Source: Corella eumyota
Lineage: Eukaryota > Chordata > Ascidiacea > Phlebobranchia > Corellidae
NCBI GenBank assembly: GCA_963082875.1
Contig: OY720098.1
Coordinates: 17,918,001 to 17,982,000, forward strand
Direction of reading: 5' to 3'
Length of the DNA stretch: 64,000 nucleotides
Of this stretch, positions 35,703 through 47,791 are shown piece after piece. The translations under genes were made by a program, and so were the position numbers. Each line of letters opens with the position of its first letter. Within the stretch, counting starts at the first letter, position 1. The notes beneath the pieces are model-generated. The model made no database searches. It had not been told where the DNA came from and saw only the letters and a program-made list of their open reading frames with translations.

Positions 35703-36662
35703 TTCATAAGTGGTTGAGGAATAAATAATATAAAATAAATGCTACAATTTTCTTAACTTCCTTAATTTAAGACGACTTTTTCTGAAAATATAAAACTGTC
35801 CATTCAACATCCAATAAATTTTCCTATATTTGAGTAGCAATAACTTTTTTAAAACTTCTAATATAAACATATATTTTTTAAAACTAAAAAAATGTTATAA
35901 TCTTTTTCTGTTATATAGAAGTTGTGGTACTTAAAACTCTCATGCAAATCTGTTCAAATAAAAAATATTTTAAAGTGCACTACATATATTTAAATTATTA
36001 CAACATCTGTTTTTCAATGAAATAAATTGTTTTGGTTTGCCATTGCAAAGATTCTTGATATTTAATGCGCATTAACAAGCGTTTGTTTTTTTAATTTAAT
36101 ATATATATATTTTTATATTTATATATCTTTATCCTCGATGTGGGAAACTCGAATGCGCGACTTAAACATAGAATAACATTAGTTACTCCGACCCAGTCTC
36201 GAGTTGCCTGTGGCAGTTTGGGATATTATAGATTATAATCGCCCGATAATTATTTTGGTGATTAAGTGCTGGCTCAGTAGGAGTTCATACTGTTTAAAGC
36301 GTCTTACAGCACGAGATTAGTGGGGATTGAACTCACGACCTCATGGTGGTGTAGCAAGTTTTCTTACCACTACACCACGCTGCCGGTCTATTCATTTGTT
36401 AATAACCATCAATTTTTTTACATAATAGTTAGTAAAAAAGATACCGCGTTTTTTTTAGTTTAACTCAACATGAAATATAATATCTAAAATCTAACAAATT
36501 TTACCCTGCTTTTAAAGATATTACTAACTTTTAATATATATTCGAAAATAAAAGTTACTTTAAACAATGTCTACAAAAGTTGAAACAAAAAAGTTTGTAA
36601 AAAAAGTTGGAAAAATTGTTTACATAAAGTAAAGGTAGATTGTTGTTATTTTGTTTAAATTC
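35703..36662. other. intergenic DNA between the CUB/EGF and carotenoid oxygenase genes
   Basis: A/T-rich; both flanking genes are on the minus strand, so it holds the promoter of the CUB/EGF gene and the 3' end of the oxygenase gene. The only clear feature is the SINE at 36119-36384. Confidence 0.5.
36119..36384 (-). mobile_element. tRNA-derived SINE
   Basis: Near full-length member of the same family, with the tRNA-like head at the right end (CACTACACCACGCTGCC on the plus strand) and a small internal deletion before the B box. It lies between two genes. Confidence 0.85.
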
Positions 36663-39600
36663 TTAAAGTTTTCCTGAAAACATTCCATGAAAACCAAGTG
36701 GAGGCTTAGCATCAATCTAAAAATAACAAGTTAGTAAATTAAAAATTTTTTAAAACAACTTAGTTAAAAAACTAAACATTTTGTACAATACTACCAGTAC
36801 CTCAGCCCTAGCAATCTCTTGGAACGAACAAGCATCTAAAATGAGTAAAAATGATGGCACGTTTATATCGTTGTGTATGGCCACTGATAAAATAACCCCG
36901 TCATCTTCATTAACAGCATCGGGTTTGCCCACAAAAACTGCTTCAGATGGATGATAACCCTATAACAATAAACGAACGGTAATTTATATACTCCAATTTT
37001 TTTGACTGGCAGCGTGGTGTAGTGGTCAGAACACTTGGCTACGCTACATAACGTCCTGGGTTCGATTTCCTCTGCTCTTTTGCTGCAGCGTCCTTGAGTA
37101 AGGTGCTAGAAGCAGTATAAATTCCTGCTAAGACAACAGTTAACCAGCAGAACAAATATCAAGAGGTTCAATCGTAAACCCCGCAACTAAATGTTTAAAT
37201 ACCCAAAATAACTTCGAATTGGCAGTTTTTTTTATATATATTTACCTGATGATAATGTCTTATTAATTTGCCAATTCTATTCTGAATTTATACATTTACC
37301 CGCAACCTTCTAACTTAAAGATGCTACATCGCAAATTAATCCTGTAAAAAAATATTGATAAAAACCCGAATAAAAATACCTTTTCATTCCATGTTAAGAT
37401 TTGTTTAGAATCCACATCCAGTTTAATGAGACTTGTGAATAATTCAGTGGTGCTTGAGGCTAGACCATACATGTATCTAAATAAACAGAACTGTTTTGAA
37501 AAAACCCTTTTTGTAAGTTTTGAAATAACATAAATTATTTGTTTTTTTTTATGCGATAAAAAGTGTCTAATTGGATAAAAAAAACATTACATACTTTGGC
37601 CTTTGCCAAACTTTAAAACTATTTAAGTATTATTTTTTGAACAGAAGTTTAACCTGTGTTTTCGTCCGTTACAATTTTTGTAGTTAATTCTTGGTAGCTC
37701 GACCGAACTTAGAGAAAATTTTTCTTCTAAATTATCTGGAAACAAGGCCTCAGGTTGAAGGTAAACTGATCCGTCATTTTGAAGCTGGGCAGTAGCACTA
37801 CAGCCAGGAATTGTGACCAAGTTTGTATCTAAAATATTATAAAATCAAAAACTATTATTCCTTTTATTAAAAACTACAAAAGCAAACTTAAGACTTGGTC
37901 AGGGTAACAAATGGAACCCTACATTTGGGCAATATAGTCACTCATTTCAAATAGAAAATTAATTGCATTAAAATATGGTTGGGCTAGCATTTTTAAAAAA
38001 ATTAATAATTTATACTTAATAAGAATATATTTAAAACTTCACTTTAATTTTTTCAAGTTTTTTGTCTGCTAGGTAACTAACTAATTTTCAATAAATTTTA
38101 AAATTATAGAAATTAAAAACTTTAGCTAAAATTAGATATTCATAATATTTTTTAAAGTTCAAAACTTAAAGTAAACAAGTTTGTTGTACTATAAAGATAG
38201 TTGTCGAAACTTAATTTTTCTTTACAGTTTACCTTTCGGTGTGCTGTCATCAATGTCAAGAGGTAAAACATATCTTTGAGGAGTGGTAAGTTTATCAGGT
38301 TGCAACAACGCTGAATCATCCGACAAAATCTGGCCATACGTTCTACAATTATAATAATTCAGGATAAATATAAACAAACATTAGAGTGAGAAAATATACT
38401 AGCAAAAGGAAAACTTAAACAAATTTTTTAAAACAAACTAGTAAAATAAATATTCTTGAATATATGAAAATACAAAAACTTTATTTACAAAAATGCTAAG
38501 AATTAAAACTAAAAAATCTGGTTAAATAGCAAATACTTCGTTATTTAAACCGGTAGTGGTTAGAATATTTGGTTTCACTACATGAGGTCTTGGGTTTAAT
38601 CCCCACTGCAACTTATGCTGTAGCGTACTTAAATAATGCACTATAAACAATATAAACTTCTGCTATGCCAACACTTAATCAGCACCTTAAATATCGGACA
38701 ATTATATTTTATAATATTTCAAATTGCTAAGGGCAACTCGAGACTGGGTCTGGGTAACAAATGTTACTCTATGTTTAGGTTGTCAAGTCAACCTTCCAAC
38801 ATTAAAAGTTTTAACAATGAAGTTTTAAATATTGATAAATGAAACTCACAAATAATGCATGGTAGATTTTTCTGCAGACACCATGTCCATAACAATAAAT
38901 TTCTTATTATCAACCGACTGTTCATAGGCATTGATATGATGAAAGCAAAACCGACTTTTCGCCGAAAATGAAATTGGAATTTTCTTTCCAGTAATTTTAT
39001 CAACTACATGAAACTAAAATTAAAATTAATAATAATAATATATATACTTGAATTGCAAAAAATTATAATTTAATATGTATAAATTTTAGTTAAATTTAGT
39101 TAAGTAATTTAATAGTAAGTCTAAGAAATCCAAGAAATTGGGTGGTACTAAAACGTCAATTCTATATGTAATGAAGCTTAATAGAATATATATTCATTTT
39201 GTATGTATGCCTGTCCAGTTTATGGGCCTATGAAATAAATAAAACTGCCTTTTGTGGTGTGCAGGCAAATTATTACAAGCAAATATTATTTAAAAGTTGT
39301 GACTATATTACAACAATTAAAATGTCAATAGTAGTCTCAATAATTTCACTTTTTACCAATTACAAAAAAACACGAATAAAGAAAATAAAACCTTTTATAT
39401 AAACTGAATATATATATCCCTGCTCAATATAACCTTTTTTCTTGATTGGATAACTTCGTGAAATTATGGTAGTAATTCCTATTATAGATATTTGACACTT
39501 TAGTATTACTGATAAAATTAAAATGTGTAAAACTTCTCATTTGCCAATGAATTTTTTGTTTCATCCTCATGAAGTGTGCTAAGGAAACCGTTCCACAAGA

Positions 39601-41892
39601 AACCTGGCGTTAATAATTTTGTTACACTTGTACGTAGATTTTGTTCATGAAGTACAATGTAGTTATCAGTAATTGCAAAACTAAAAATTTAAGCAGTTAA
39701 TCGTTTTGAATCGTGTAAACTTTCGGTTCCTAATTTTTAGAACTGCAAAACCATAGGAGTTGCATAACCTAATATTTTAACTCAATTTATTCTTGATGCT
39801 AAAAAGCCAATTTCACAGCCCAATTATTAGAAATAATTTTCTAACCTGTGAAAATAACTAGGATTCCATCTGTCTTCAGCATTTACAGTTTCAACACACT
39901 TTATATTTTTAAGGGGATTTTCGCCTTTCATATCAGCATGATCCACTTTCATAATAGTGTAGCCCGTTTGTTTACCAAATTTTGTACCAATATTGTAGTA
40001 ATCCCCATTTGAGTCTTAATACCAAAAAATACAAGTTAATAAAGTTTTTAAACAGTTTTTTTGCAAAACAAAACATCACATACTTTAAAGCCTTTTTTTA
40101 TAACTTTATTCTCGATGTGGGAAGACTGACTTCACAAGCTAAACATAGGATAACATCAGTTACCCCGACCCAGTTTTAAGTTAATTTTGACAGTTTGCGA
40201 TAACATAAATTATATTTGCTCACCAATTATGCTGCTGATTGAGTGCTGGCTTAGCAGAAGTTTATACTGTTTATAGCGCCTTACTCAAGGGTGCCAATGC
40301 ATGAGGGCAGTGGGGATCGAACCTCGGAGCTTATGTGGTGAAACCAAGTGTTCTAATCACTACATCATGCTGCCTACAACTGCAAATCCAACCTTTTAAT
40401 TAATAGCCTATCAAAACCATGATGGTTGTATGTAAAATATTTTTAAATAAAACATAAAAATAGGCTTCTAAAACTTACCCACATGAGGATGGGCTGTTAA
40501 TAGTGAGCCGGCAACATTACCAACACTAAAAGGCTTCTCGGCAGCCTTTAAAGTCTCTGGGTCGAACTGGTGAACAGTTGGATTGTCGGTTAGGGCATAA
40601 AACACCTCACCTAATCGTATTGTGTTGACATTCACATTGTCAAAATGTGGCCCCGAAACATATTTGGTAAAAAATCTATAAATGTGTTATATTTTGGTTT
40701 AAAACTGATGTACTGTCTACAAGTATAACAGGCAGTTACGGTTTAAAAGATGTTCTTTTTTAGATTTTAGTTTATTAAAATTTGTTAAACAATTGTTTAA
40801 CTTTACTAAAAAGGATTTAAAATTTACCATCTGCATGGTGTAGTAGCCAGAGCTCTTGGCTCCACTAAACAAGGTCCTGGGTTCGATCCCCACTGCACCC
40901 ATGCTTAGTACCCTTGAGTAAAGTGCTATAATTCGTATGAACTCATGCTGAGCCAACAATTAATCCACAGTTTATTTATCAAGCAATTATAATCCATAAT
41001 TTTCCAAACTGCACACGACAACCCTAGACTGGGTTTGGGTAACCAATGTTACTCCATGTTAAGGCCGTAAAGTCGACCTTTATACATCGAGATTTAATAA
41101 ATGTAAAAAACAATTCTTAAAAAACTGTAAAGTAACCTTGAAAATAAATTCCTGCAAGGGTCAGGGACACTTTTTGAGCCAAAAGTTCCGTGAATAATTC
41201 TCATGTTTTTGTGATTTTCTTGATAGGTTAGATTGTCAATAAACTTGCTACTATAAACCACCTCCCCATTGCTTATTGAAAACCTTAAATTAAAAAAAAA
41301 TAGATCAAAAAAGGCAAAAAAATGACCAAAAAGCAAAAAATTGACAAAATAGCAAAAAAATTGTTAAAAATGAAAAGTTTACAAATATATTGCATTTAAT
41401 TTAAAATACTTCCAAAACTGCAAAAATATTGAACATAAATGTTTAACAAAATTCCTAAACATTAATTGATATTTACTTGTTTAGTAGAGCATGGCCATCA
41501 AACCAATGATAAAACATTTCTTTTCCACATGTTGATTCTCCCGGCCCATTTCTTATTAAATCTCCACTTAGCCATAATGGTACATCACCTGTTAATGTAA
41601 GTCTAATTACTTAGTTTAATTATAAAAAATATAATGCTGACTCTTGCATTAATGCATTTCAAATAGAACAACAGATAACTGTAGATTTTTAAAGTAAAAC
41701 CCAACATTTTAAATTATACGATAATATATACACCTGTTACAAAAATGCTTGCTATAAAGCAGTGGGCCTGTTTAATTTATGCTTTTATTTCTAAGCTATA
41801 ACAATAAATTATATATATATACCTATAATTCTACATTTTGTAGGATTCACACTTTTTAAATTTCCAAAAATATTATTCATTTTTGATGACAT
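36663..41892 (-). CDS. carotenoid oxygenase of the RPE65/BCO family
   Basis: Twelve exons give 529 residues, the usual family length: 41823-41892, 41477-41588, 41137-41283, 40479-40675, 39846-40014, 39545-39680, 38850-39013, 38233-38342, 37654-37828, 37380-37476, 36801-36959, 36663-36716. These enzymes are non-haem iron oxygenases that cleave carotenoids or, in RPE65, isomerise retinyl esters. The four iron-binding His are present in [19 protein letters not shown] and the C-terminal FHGMF. Further family motifs are [31 protein letters not shown] and [16 protein letters not shown]. No signal peptide is seen. Whether it acts as BCO1, BCO2 or an RPE65-like enzyme cannot be decided by eye. It is head-to-head with CatSper2, and four clear SINE copies lie in its introns. 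The exon 39545-39680 needs a GC donor to keep frame and family length. Confidence 0.9.
37008..37170 (+). mobile_element. tRNA-derived SINE, 3' truncated
   Basis: The head reads GGCAGCGTGGTGTAGTGG (A box) and GGGTTCGATTTCC (B box) on the plus strand. The body fades after AACCAGCAGAAC. It lies in an intron of the oxygenase gene, antisense to it. Confidence 0.8.
38550..38805 (+). mobile_element. tRNA-derived SINE, diverged
   Basis: The A-box region (CGGTAGTGGTTAGAA) and B box (GGGTTTAATCCCC) are followed by the family body (AACTCGAGACTGGGTCTGGG and TTACTCTATGTTTAGG). It is more diverged than other copies and ends about 45 bases before the exon that starts at 38850. Confidence 0.75.
40100..40374 (-). 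mobile_element. tRNA-derived SINE, near full length
   Basis: The plus strand runs from TTATTCTCGATGTGG to CACTACATCATGCTGCC, with GATCGAACC as the reversed B box. It lies in the oxygenase intron between the exons at 39846 and 40479. Confidence 0.82.
40831..41097 (+). mobile_element. tRNA-derived SINE, near full length
   Basis: The head is CTGCATGGTGTAGTAG and GGGTTCGATCCCCACTGC, the best-preserved B box in the window. The body continues to ACATCGAGATTTAA. It lies in the oxygenase intron next to the previous copy but in opposite orientation. Confidence 0.83.
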
Positions 41893-42620
41893 TTTAAAAG
41901 CAAAGCAAATAAAAATAATTTAAAAAACTACTCTACAAATAAGAATTTTTCATAAAACTGTTGCAGGCAAAAAAGATAAATATTTACTCAAGTCACAAGA
42001 CAATGTTTATAATTTGCTCTGAATAAAATATGATACCAAACTGACGGAAAATAAAATCTACCTTCTTTTACATGTTGTCAAAACAAATTGTCTCGTGATT
42101 TCGTCATTCTGTCAGTCAGTCCTGTGCCATTTCAGAGCATTGTAGCATTATATTTCAAGCAATATCTACTACGTTGCATCATTTTTAGCATTTTGGAAAC
42201 TTTTGTGCCTAAACTAGCATTTATATTGCATTACTTACTTTAAAAAGTTTAAAAAAATATCCAAAACGTGGTAAAATTTTGTTAAAAATAAATCACAATT
42301 TCTGTCTGCAACATGTGTTTAAATTTCATGCACCAGTAACCTTTGTTTATTTATTGTTTTTGTGGCTTATTTCACATTTCCTAATATCCCAAATAAGAAG
42401 TGTTATGTCAAAGTTACATTTTAAGCAAGGAATCTATCTAAAAATTGGTGTCTTTTTTAATATGCTAATTTTTTTCAAAAAAACAACGATAAATTGATAA
42501 AAACAGCGAACATACAAACGTTGCTATGACATCACTGAGAACGAAATATATTGAGTAAAATTTGTTGTTTTTATTTTTTTTTACAAAATATTTCAAATCG
42601 AGTTACCTAATTTATTCAAT
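41893..42620. promoter_or_regulatory. shared intergenic region of two divergent genes
   Basis: The 728 bases between the oxygenase start codon (minus strand) and the CatSper2 start codon (plus strand) must hold both promoters unless far upstream leader exons exist. It is A/T-rich and no specific motif was identified. Bidirectional control is inference from the arrangement. Confidence 0.45.
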
Positions 42621-45600
42621 ATGGAGCCAGACCAACCTTTTCCAAGCAGTGGTATAAGTTCTTCGCCAAAGGGAACATTGTTAACCCCGATTAGGCCGAA
42701 GAAGGAAAACAAAACTACAGAGGTCTTTAATTTTTTAACATACAGGCTATACAAAATAAAATTTAAAATCAGAACCTGTTTTTATAAATAACTGCCGTTT
42801 TAAATGGGCCGAAAGTTGATTTTTAAAGCTTTAAAGTAATATATTTTTCTTCGAGTAATGTTTAGTTTGTTCTAATAAAGGTGAAAGAAATTACCATTTT
42901 AAGTCAGAGTAAGAAAAAAGTGCCAACTGAAGTCTTAACACCACATGCTGAAAGGTAAATACAATAGCAATGTTTAGTTAAAATTGGTAGCTTTATATGT
43001 AAAGACAAAAATTGCTTAAAAGATTTCGTATGAGGCTGATTCGTGACTTTCGTTTACTCGTAAATTTAAACGAGATGGAGCAAGGTTTGGAAGCGCCCAA
43101 ATATCACCCGGAAGATATTCAAAACGTGAAGAAAACAAATAAAATTCTGCGCGAGAACCCATACGCTTTAGTAAAGTTTAGTGCAATTCCTAAACTCAAG
43201 GTAAATTAACTTAAAAATAAACAAAATCATGTCAAGCCTTTTATTTTTCATTCTTGAACATTTACAATACAAAAGTGGTATCACAGTTTTTTTGGCTAAA
43301 ATTGTTTATTTTCTTTAAATATTCAACCATTTTTGGCAGTTTCTGACCATGCTTTTTACCAATAGCCTTGTTTTTTGTTTTAGACTGCTGTTAGTAAGCA
43401 AGATCGTAGATGGAAGCGAATAAAATGTAGAGAGACGCATTATCCACCATTAGATATGTGGGCAAACTGGGTAGTTGAGGGTAATTGGTTTCAGAACTTT
43501 ATGCTGGTCCTTATTACTTTTAACGCAGTTTTACTTGTAGTCGAAGCCGAGATAGGGGAGAATACTGACCCAGCTTATATAGTAAGAAATTATTTTGTTA
43601 AGTATAGATTTACCTATTTATCCTCGATTTGTCAGTCCTATACTTTGAATCCTATTTATTTGTCAAACTTATATTCTTTGAAATTGATTTAATCTTTTAA
43701 TATTTTAGGGAATTTGTTAATTATTTTTAGAGTTTTTTTACTTGTTATAAACTGTTTATAATACTGATTTATTAACAAGTTATTTACAAACACATTTTTA
43801 CAGAATACTGTTAGAATCATCAGGACGTGTGATTACTGTTGTTTGTGGGTTTTTATCGCTGAAATTTTGCTGAAGTGGATTGACGACTTCAAATGCTTTT
43901 GGAAAAATGGGTGGAACGAATTGGACTTTTACATCACGATTATATCAATTTTACCAGAAGTAAATCGTTTTTTTATAAATATTTGTAACTAGAAAAGATT
44001 AAATACAAAATGTAATGCATAAAACAACCCATCTTTTATCATCATGTTGCTTCTTTATTGTTTAAAATTAAATATCCACCATAATAGTATAAAGAAAAAC
44101 ATTTTAAATAAAACTTTATATAACTAACTGTGGTTTTCCTATAGTTAGTGCAACTGGTTAGCAGTGACGCTGGTGATTCAGTCATTATATCAAGTTTAAA
44201 GTTTCTTCGAGTATTGAGAATAACGAGACTTCTTAAAATGGTAAATAACTCAAAACGTAATACTGTTTCAAGCGATACCAAGTTATTTACATGTACAAAG
44301 AAATATTATATACTTGCTTAGTTAGGACATCAACGTCATTTACTTCTAGCGTTTTCAGGCGCTTTCACACAAATGTTTGTGTAGTGTTCATAATATTTGC
44401 ATCAATCAAGATGCTTATAGATAAACAAAAAATATTTCACCAATTGATTCAAGCGATATTACTTTACATTTTTCCAAACAGGTATCACGATTTGAACAGG
44501 CAAGAATTATTCTTTTGTCAGTTTCAAAAGCTTTTAGTTCAATGACATTTATCTTAATATTGCTGGCATTGTTCATGTGGATGTTTGCTCTTATGGGTGA
44601 AGTTATTTTTGACAGGTAAGTAAAAATAAATTGTAATTCAATGCAATAAAGTGCTCTAAAAATTACTTATTATTTATTTAAACCATGTCAATAAATAAAC
44701 AACTTGCTAAGAAAACCATCAAAGCAATGAATAGTATTAAAAAAAAACATATTAAATGTGACAATCACAAATAATTAAGAAGAAGAACTATACTTGAAAT
44801 TAATGCTTACTTGTTTTCTAAACCAATTAATCTGTTTGATAGATATACAAACTACGATGGAAGAGAACAAGGATTACATCTTAAATATCAAAAAGCTTTC
44901 TCCGATATTATGTGGTCGTTTGCCACTCTGTTTCAATTGATGACACTCGACCATTGGCTCGAAACGTTACTTGTAAGTCTGTCATGATTAAGTATCATAT
45001 TGTTTAAAGATTTCTGTCATGATTAAGTATTATATTGTTTAAAAGATTTTGCTAAATCGTTGAATTTATGCACCAAAACTAATACAAAACAACCAATTCA
45101 CATAGGCTAACTGCTTTATTAAACAGTTTATACAGAATAGTCCTAATTTTTAACGTCTTTGTTTTGAATATGTTAAAGATCTTAAACGTACTCAAATACT
45201 GCAATGCTTTTTGTGCTTAGAATATAGGCAAGTAACTTATATTTGTATAAAGGACTTGTTAAAAGTAATGCAGTCCCCGTACGAATCGACAGTTACTGTT
45301 GTATATATCCTGGCTTGGATTTGGGTTGGCTCGTTTGTGTTTAAAAATATTTTCGCTGGAATTATGGTCAACAATTTTCAAACTATTCGGAATGATCTTC
45401 ATTGGGAAAAGAAGGAAAAGGAAGCAAAAAACGAGGTATGTTAAAGTATTTCAACATTTTAAAAGCAAAAAGTAAGGTTGTAAGCCTATAAGATATTCTA
45501 ACAAATAAATACAACTTTAGGTTGATAAATTTCAAAAGGAATTTACAGATGAACTTGCCAAAGTGAATGGACAAGGTTAGTATGATTATAATCATTCTGT

Positions 45601-46731
45601 AAAAACTTAATTAAAATACACATAAGCGATTAAACGTGGTGTTAATAACAAAGCGGGCACATTTTAACGTATTTCCCGTGGTATAAGGTTATCTCGATGC
45701 AATAAAAACGGCTTCGCGACATTTACAATTTTATTTTTAGATATTGCAATCCATGAAGAAGAATCTAGAAGAATGATCAATATACCTTCTATTAACATTC
45801 AGGTAAAACTAACTTCAAAATATCAGTTTTAAAACAGAATCGTTCATATTTCAAAAATTTTCAAAGCGCCACTTTTATTTTAAAAAAATGATTTTTTTTT
45901 AATTTCAAGGATTTAGACCCAGACGAAGTTGCATCAAGTGAAGACCATGTCATTCAAATTGCCGAAGAAACTTTAAATACAGACTTTACATTAGCTGCTT
46001 CTCTGCTACAGAAGAAATCCAATTTGTCGATGCTATCTCAACTAACTGTATCATCACTACCTTTGTCTGAACACAACTCTGATGTAGGTATAATCATTTT
46101 ATTCTAGAGAAATTAAAATAAATTTTTTTACTATTATTTAAAATAAAAAAACTTATATTATGGTCAACTGGCTGTCTTTAACCAAAATTGTAAGAACTTT
46201 GTATTTTTTTTTACAAAAAATTTTGATTTTAGAAAAAAATTTTTTTTTAAATATTTTGCACCTTTAATTTAATACTGCTAAACTATTTGCAAATTGTTTA
46301 CCAATGTCTAATTATAAATATTTGATCATTTGTACTTTACGGTTCTCAAAAAAACTTTTGTACTTACGGTTCTACCCAAGATTTTCTCGGACTCTATGGT
46401 CCTCACTTATTTTTTCTCGTATTTTAAAGTTTAAGTAATCCTAAATTCTAGCAGAATACAGAACCTAATATAATGCCAGATATAATGTGTTTAGCAAGCA
46501 AGTAACGATATACCGAATGAATCGGACGAGATAATACGCCAAGCCCAGTGGGACAACATTGTTCAACGTCATATGGACCTCATCAGCAGAAATCCATCCG
46601 AGACAATGTGGTCACGTGACGTCCTGTTTAAGTTTTACCAGACCTTAGAAAATATGCAGGAAAATTTAAGAGAACGAAACGATATTTTAAACTTGCTAAA
46701 TTTAGCACTCTTACAAATTCATGATCGTTAA
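42621..46731 (+). CDS. CATSPER2: CatSper2, pore-forming subunit of the sperm calcium channel
   Basis: Thirteen exons give 592 residues: 42621-42722, 42881-42954, 43023-43200, 43384-43581, 43804-43959, 44145-44240, 44482-44615, 44843-44972, 45253-45435, 45521-45575, 45741-45802, 45910-46083, 46495-46731. CatSper is the voltage-gated, alkaline-activated Ca2+ channel of the sperm flagellum; CatSper2 is one of four pore subunits, each a single six-helix repeat. S1 follows the family-typical PPLDMWANWVVE. S4 carries Lys/Arg at every third position (KFLRVLRITRLLK). The pore has the CatSper TxDxW motif as TLDHW. S6 ends in NNFQTIRNDL, close to human CatSper2. The C-terminal region (MWSRDVLFKFYQTLENMQEN) also matches human CatSper2, and I know of no equivalent in CatSper1, 3 or 4, so this subunit call is firm. 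Confidence 0.93.
44978..45048. repeat. intronic tandem duplication, 35-bp unit
   Basis: TCTGTCATGATTAAGTATCA and the following bases recur immediately with one substitution and one added A. The first copy overlaps the donor region of the CatSper2 exon that ends at 44972. Confidence 0.85.
45631..45711 (+). repeat. short interspersed repeat, copy 1 of an inverted pair
   Basis: About 81 bases (AATAACAAAGCGGGCACA, CCGTGGTATAAGGTTAT, GCAATAAAAACGG) match the reverse complement of 46758-46840 with few differences. It lies in a CatSper2 intron. The size suggests a MITE-like element, but no clear terminal inverted repeats are seen. Confidence 0.7.
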
Positions 46732-46736
46732 ATAAA
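46731..46736 (+). terminator. poly(A) signal overlapping the CatSper2 stop codon
   Basis: The last A of the TAA stop (46729-46731) is the first A of AATAAA, which predicts a very short 3' UTR. Confidence 0.6.
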
Positions 46737-47402
46737 AATAGTTTTTAGAAATATTACACCGTTTTTTATTGTATCGGAATAACCTTATACCACGGATAAA
46801 ACGTATAATTGTGCCCGTTTTGTTATTTCATGCACCGTTTTTTGTTTATGCAAATTTAAATTAGGTTGGCATTTTGAAAGTGATGTTAATTCCTGTAATA
46901 TTAAAAAAATGTCATTATTTTTACACTACTAATTTTTTGTTTATTATAAACGCTTAAAAAAAGCGGCAAAGCTTCACTACTTTCAAACAACACAAAACAT
47001 AAAAAATTGTTCAGAAAAAACCTTGGTAGGTATTAAATACTAATTTTTTTTGATTTATCAATGCAGTTTTAACAGTTTATGATTTAAAAAATTAAATTAT
47101 GTGGTATGAAAGTTGGGTAAATTGTTGTAAGACAGGTTTTTGACAAGACAGTTAACCACAAAAAGACTTATTTAGAAGATGCTGTTTAGAAAATTTGTTA
47201 ACAATAAGATTTAAATTAAAATTTTAAAGAAAGAGTGAAAAAGAACTTATAAGAAAAAGGTGGGATTTAAAGTGCAATAGAAAGTATAAGATTCACAGTA
47301 TTAACAAACAAATAAACATATAAAAACTACTAAAATAAAAAAATTGGCAGAAATCAAAGTCGTTTACGTTCCGTCGGCATCGTTAAATCATTTTCAATTT
47401 TT
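46732..47402. other. intergenic DNA between convergent genes
   Basis: It holds the CatSper2 3' end and the downstream side of the fibrocystin-L gene, which point at each other. Apart from the inverted-repeat copy at 46758-46840 it is plain A/T-rich sequence. Confidence 0.5.
46758..46840 (-). repeat. short interspersed repeat, copy 2 of an inverted pair
   Basis: It is the inverted counterpart of 45631-45711 (GGAATAACCTTATACCACGG, GTGCCCGTTTTGTTATTTC). This copy begins and ends with CACCGTTTTTT, which could be a target-site duplication or part of the repeat. It lies just past the CatSper2 poly(A) signal. Confidence 0.7.
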
Positions 47403-47791
47403 CTACATTTGAATGGGTGTCATTCGAGCGTCAGATTGAGGTGTTACACTGTAACAAAAATTAACGTTATAAAGTTTGTGTACAATTTACTCAACAACGC
47501 ATCATATTTAATGTTTTTATACCTGTTACTGTAACCACCAAAGCTATCAATTGGTGTTCTTAGAGATTGAGTAGAGTCCCCAACCTTGCCTCGATGAGCT
47601 AAATACAGAAAACTTTACAATAAAAAAAAGATCGGGTTTTTTTATATATAGATTACCTAATCTGAATTCTTACCTCGTTTTATGATACACGCCAAGGCAA
47701 CTACAATTGCTGCCATGACAACAGCAACACCAATGACAGGCCCGACGATGTACCAGTAGTCAGTGTTCTCGACTGGTATTATTGGTTCACC
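47403..47791 (-). other. PKHD1L1: fibrocystin-L transmembrane helix and cytoplasmic tail exons
   Basis: Exons 47674-47791, 47523-47598, 47403-47448. DYWYIVGPVIGVAVVM is the start of a single membrane helix followed by the stop-transfer KR. The tail is Ser/Thr-rich and ends in TPIQM. Confidence 0.9.

Noticed and set aside
37008-37080. Apparent tRNA gene with A and B boxes
   Set aside because: It cannot fold into a full cloverleaf with paired acceptor arms and is followed by the SINE body; it is a SINE head.
37885-37945. Possible further SINE tail fragment (GACTTGGTCAGGGTAACAA)
   Set aside because: Only about 60 bases with many mismatches to the family; too short to list as a copy.
43610-43640. 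TTTATCCTCGATTTGTCAG resembling the SINE tail end
   Set aside because: The match is limited to about 12 bases and the SINE body does not follow.
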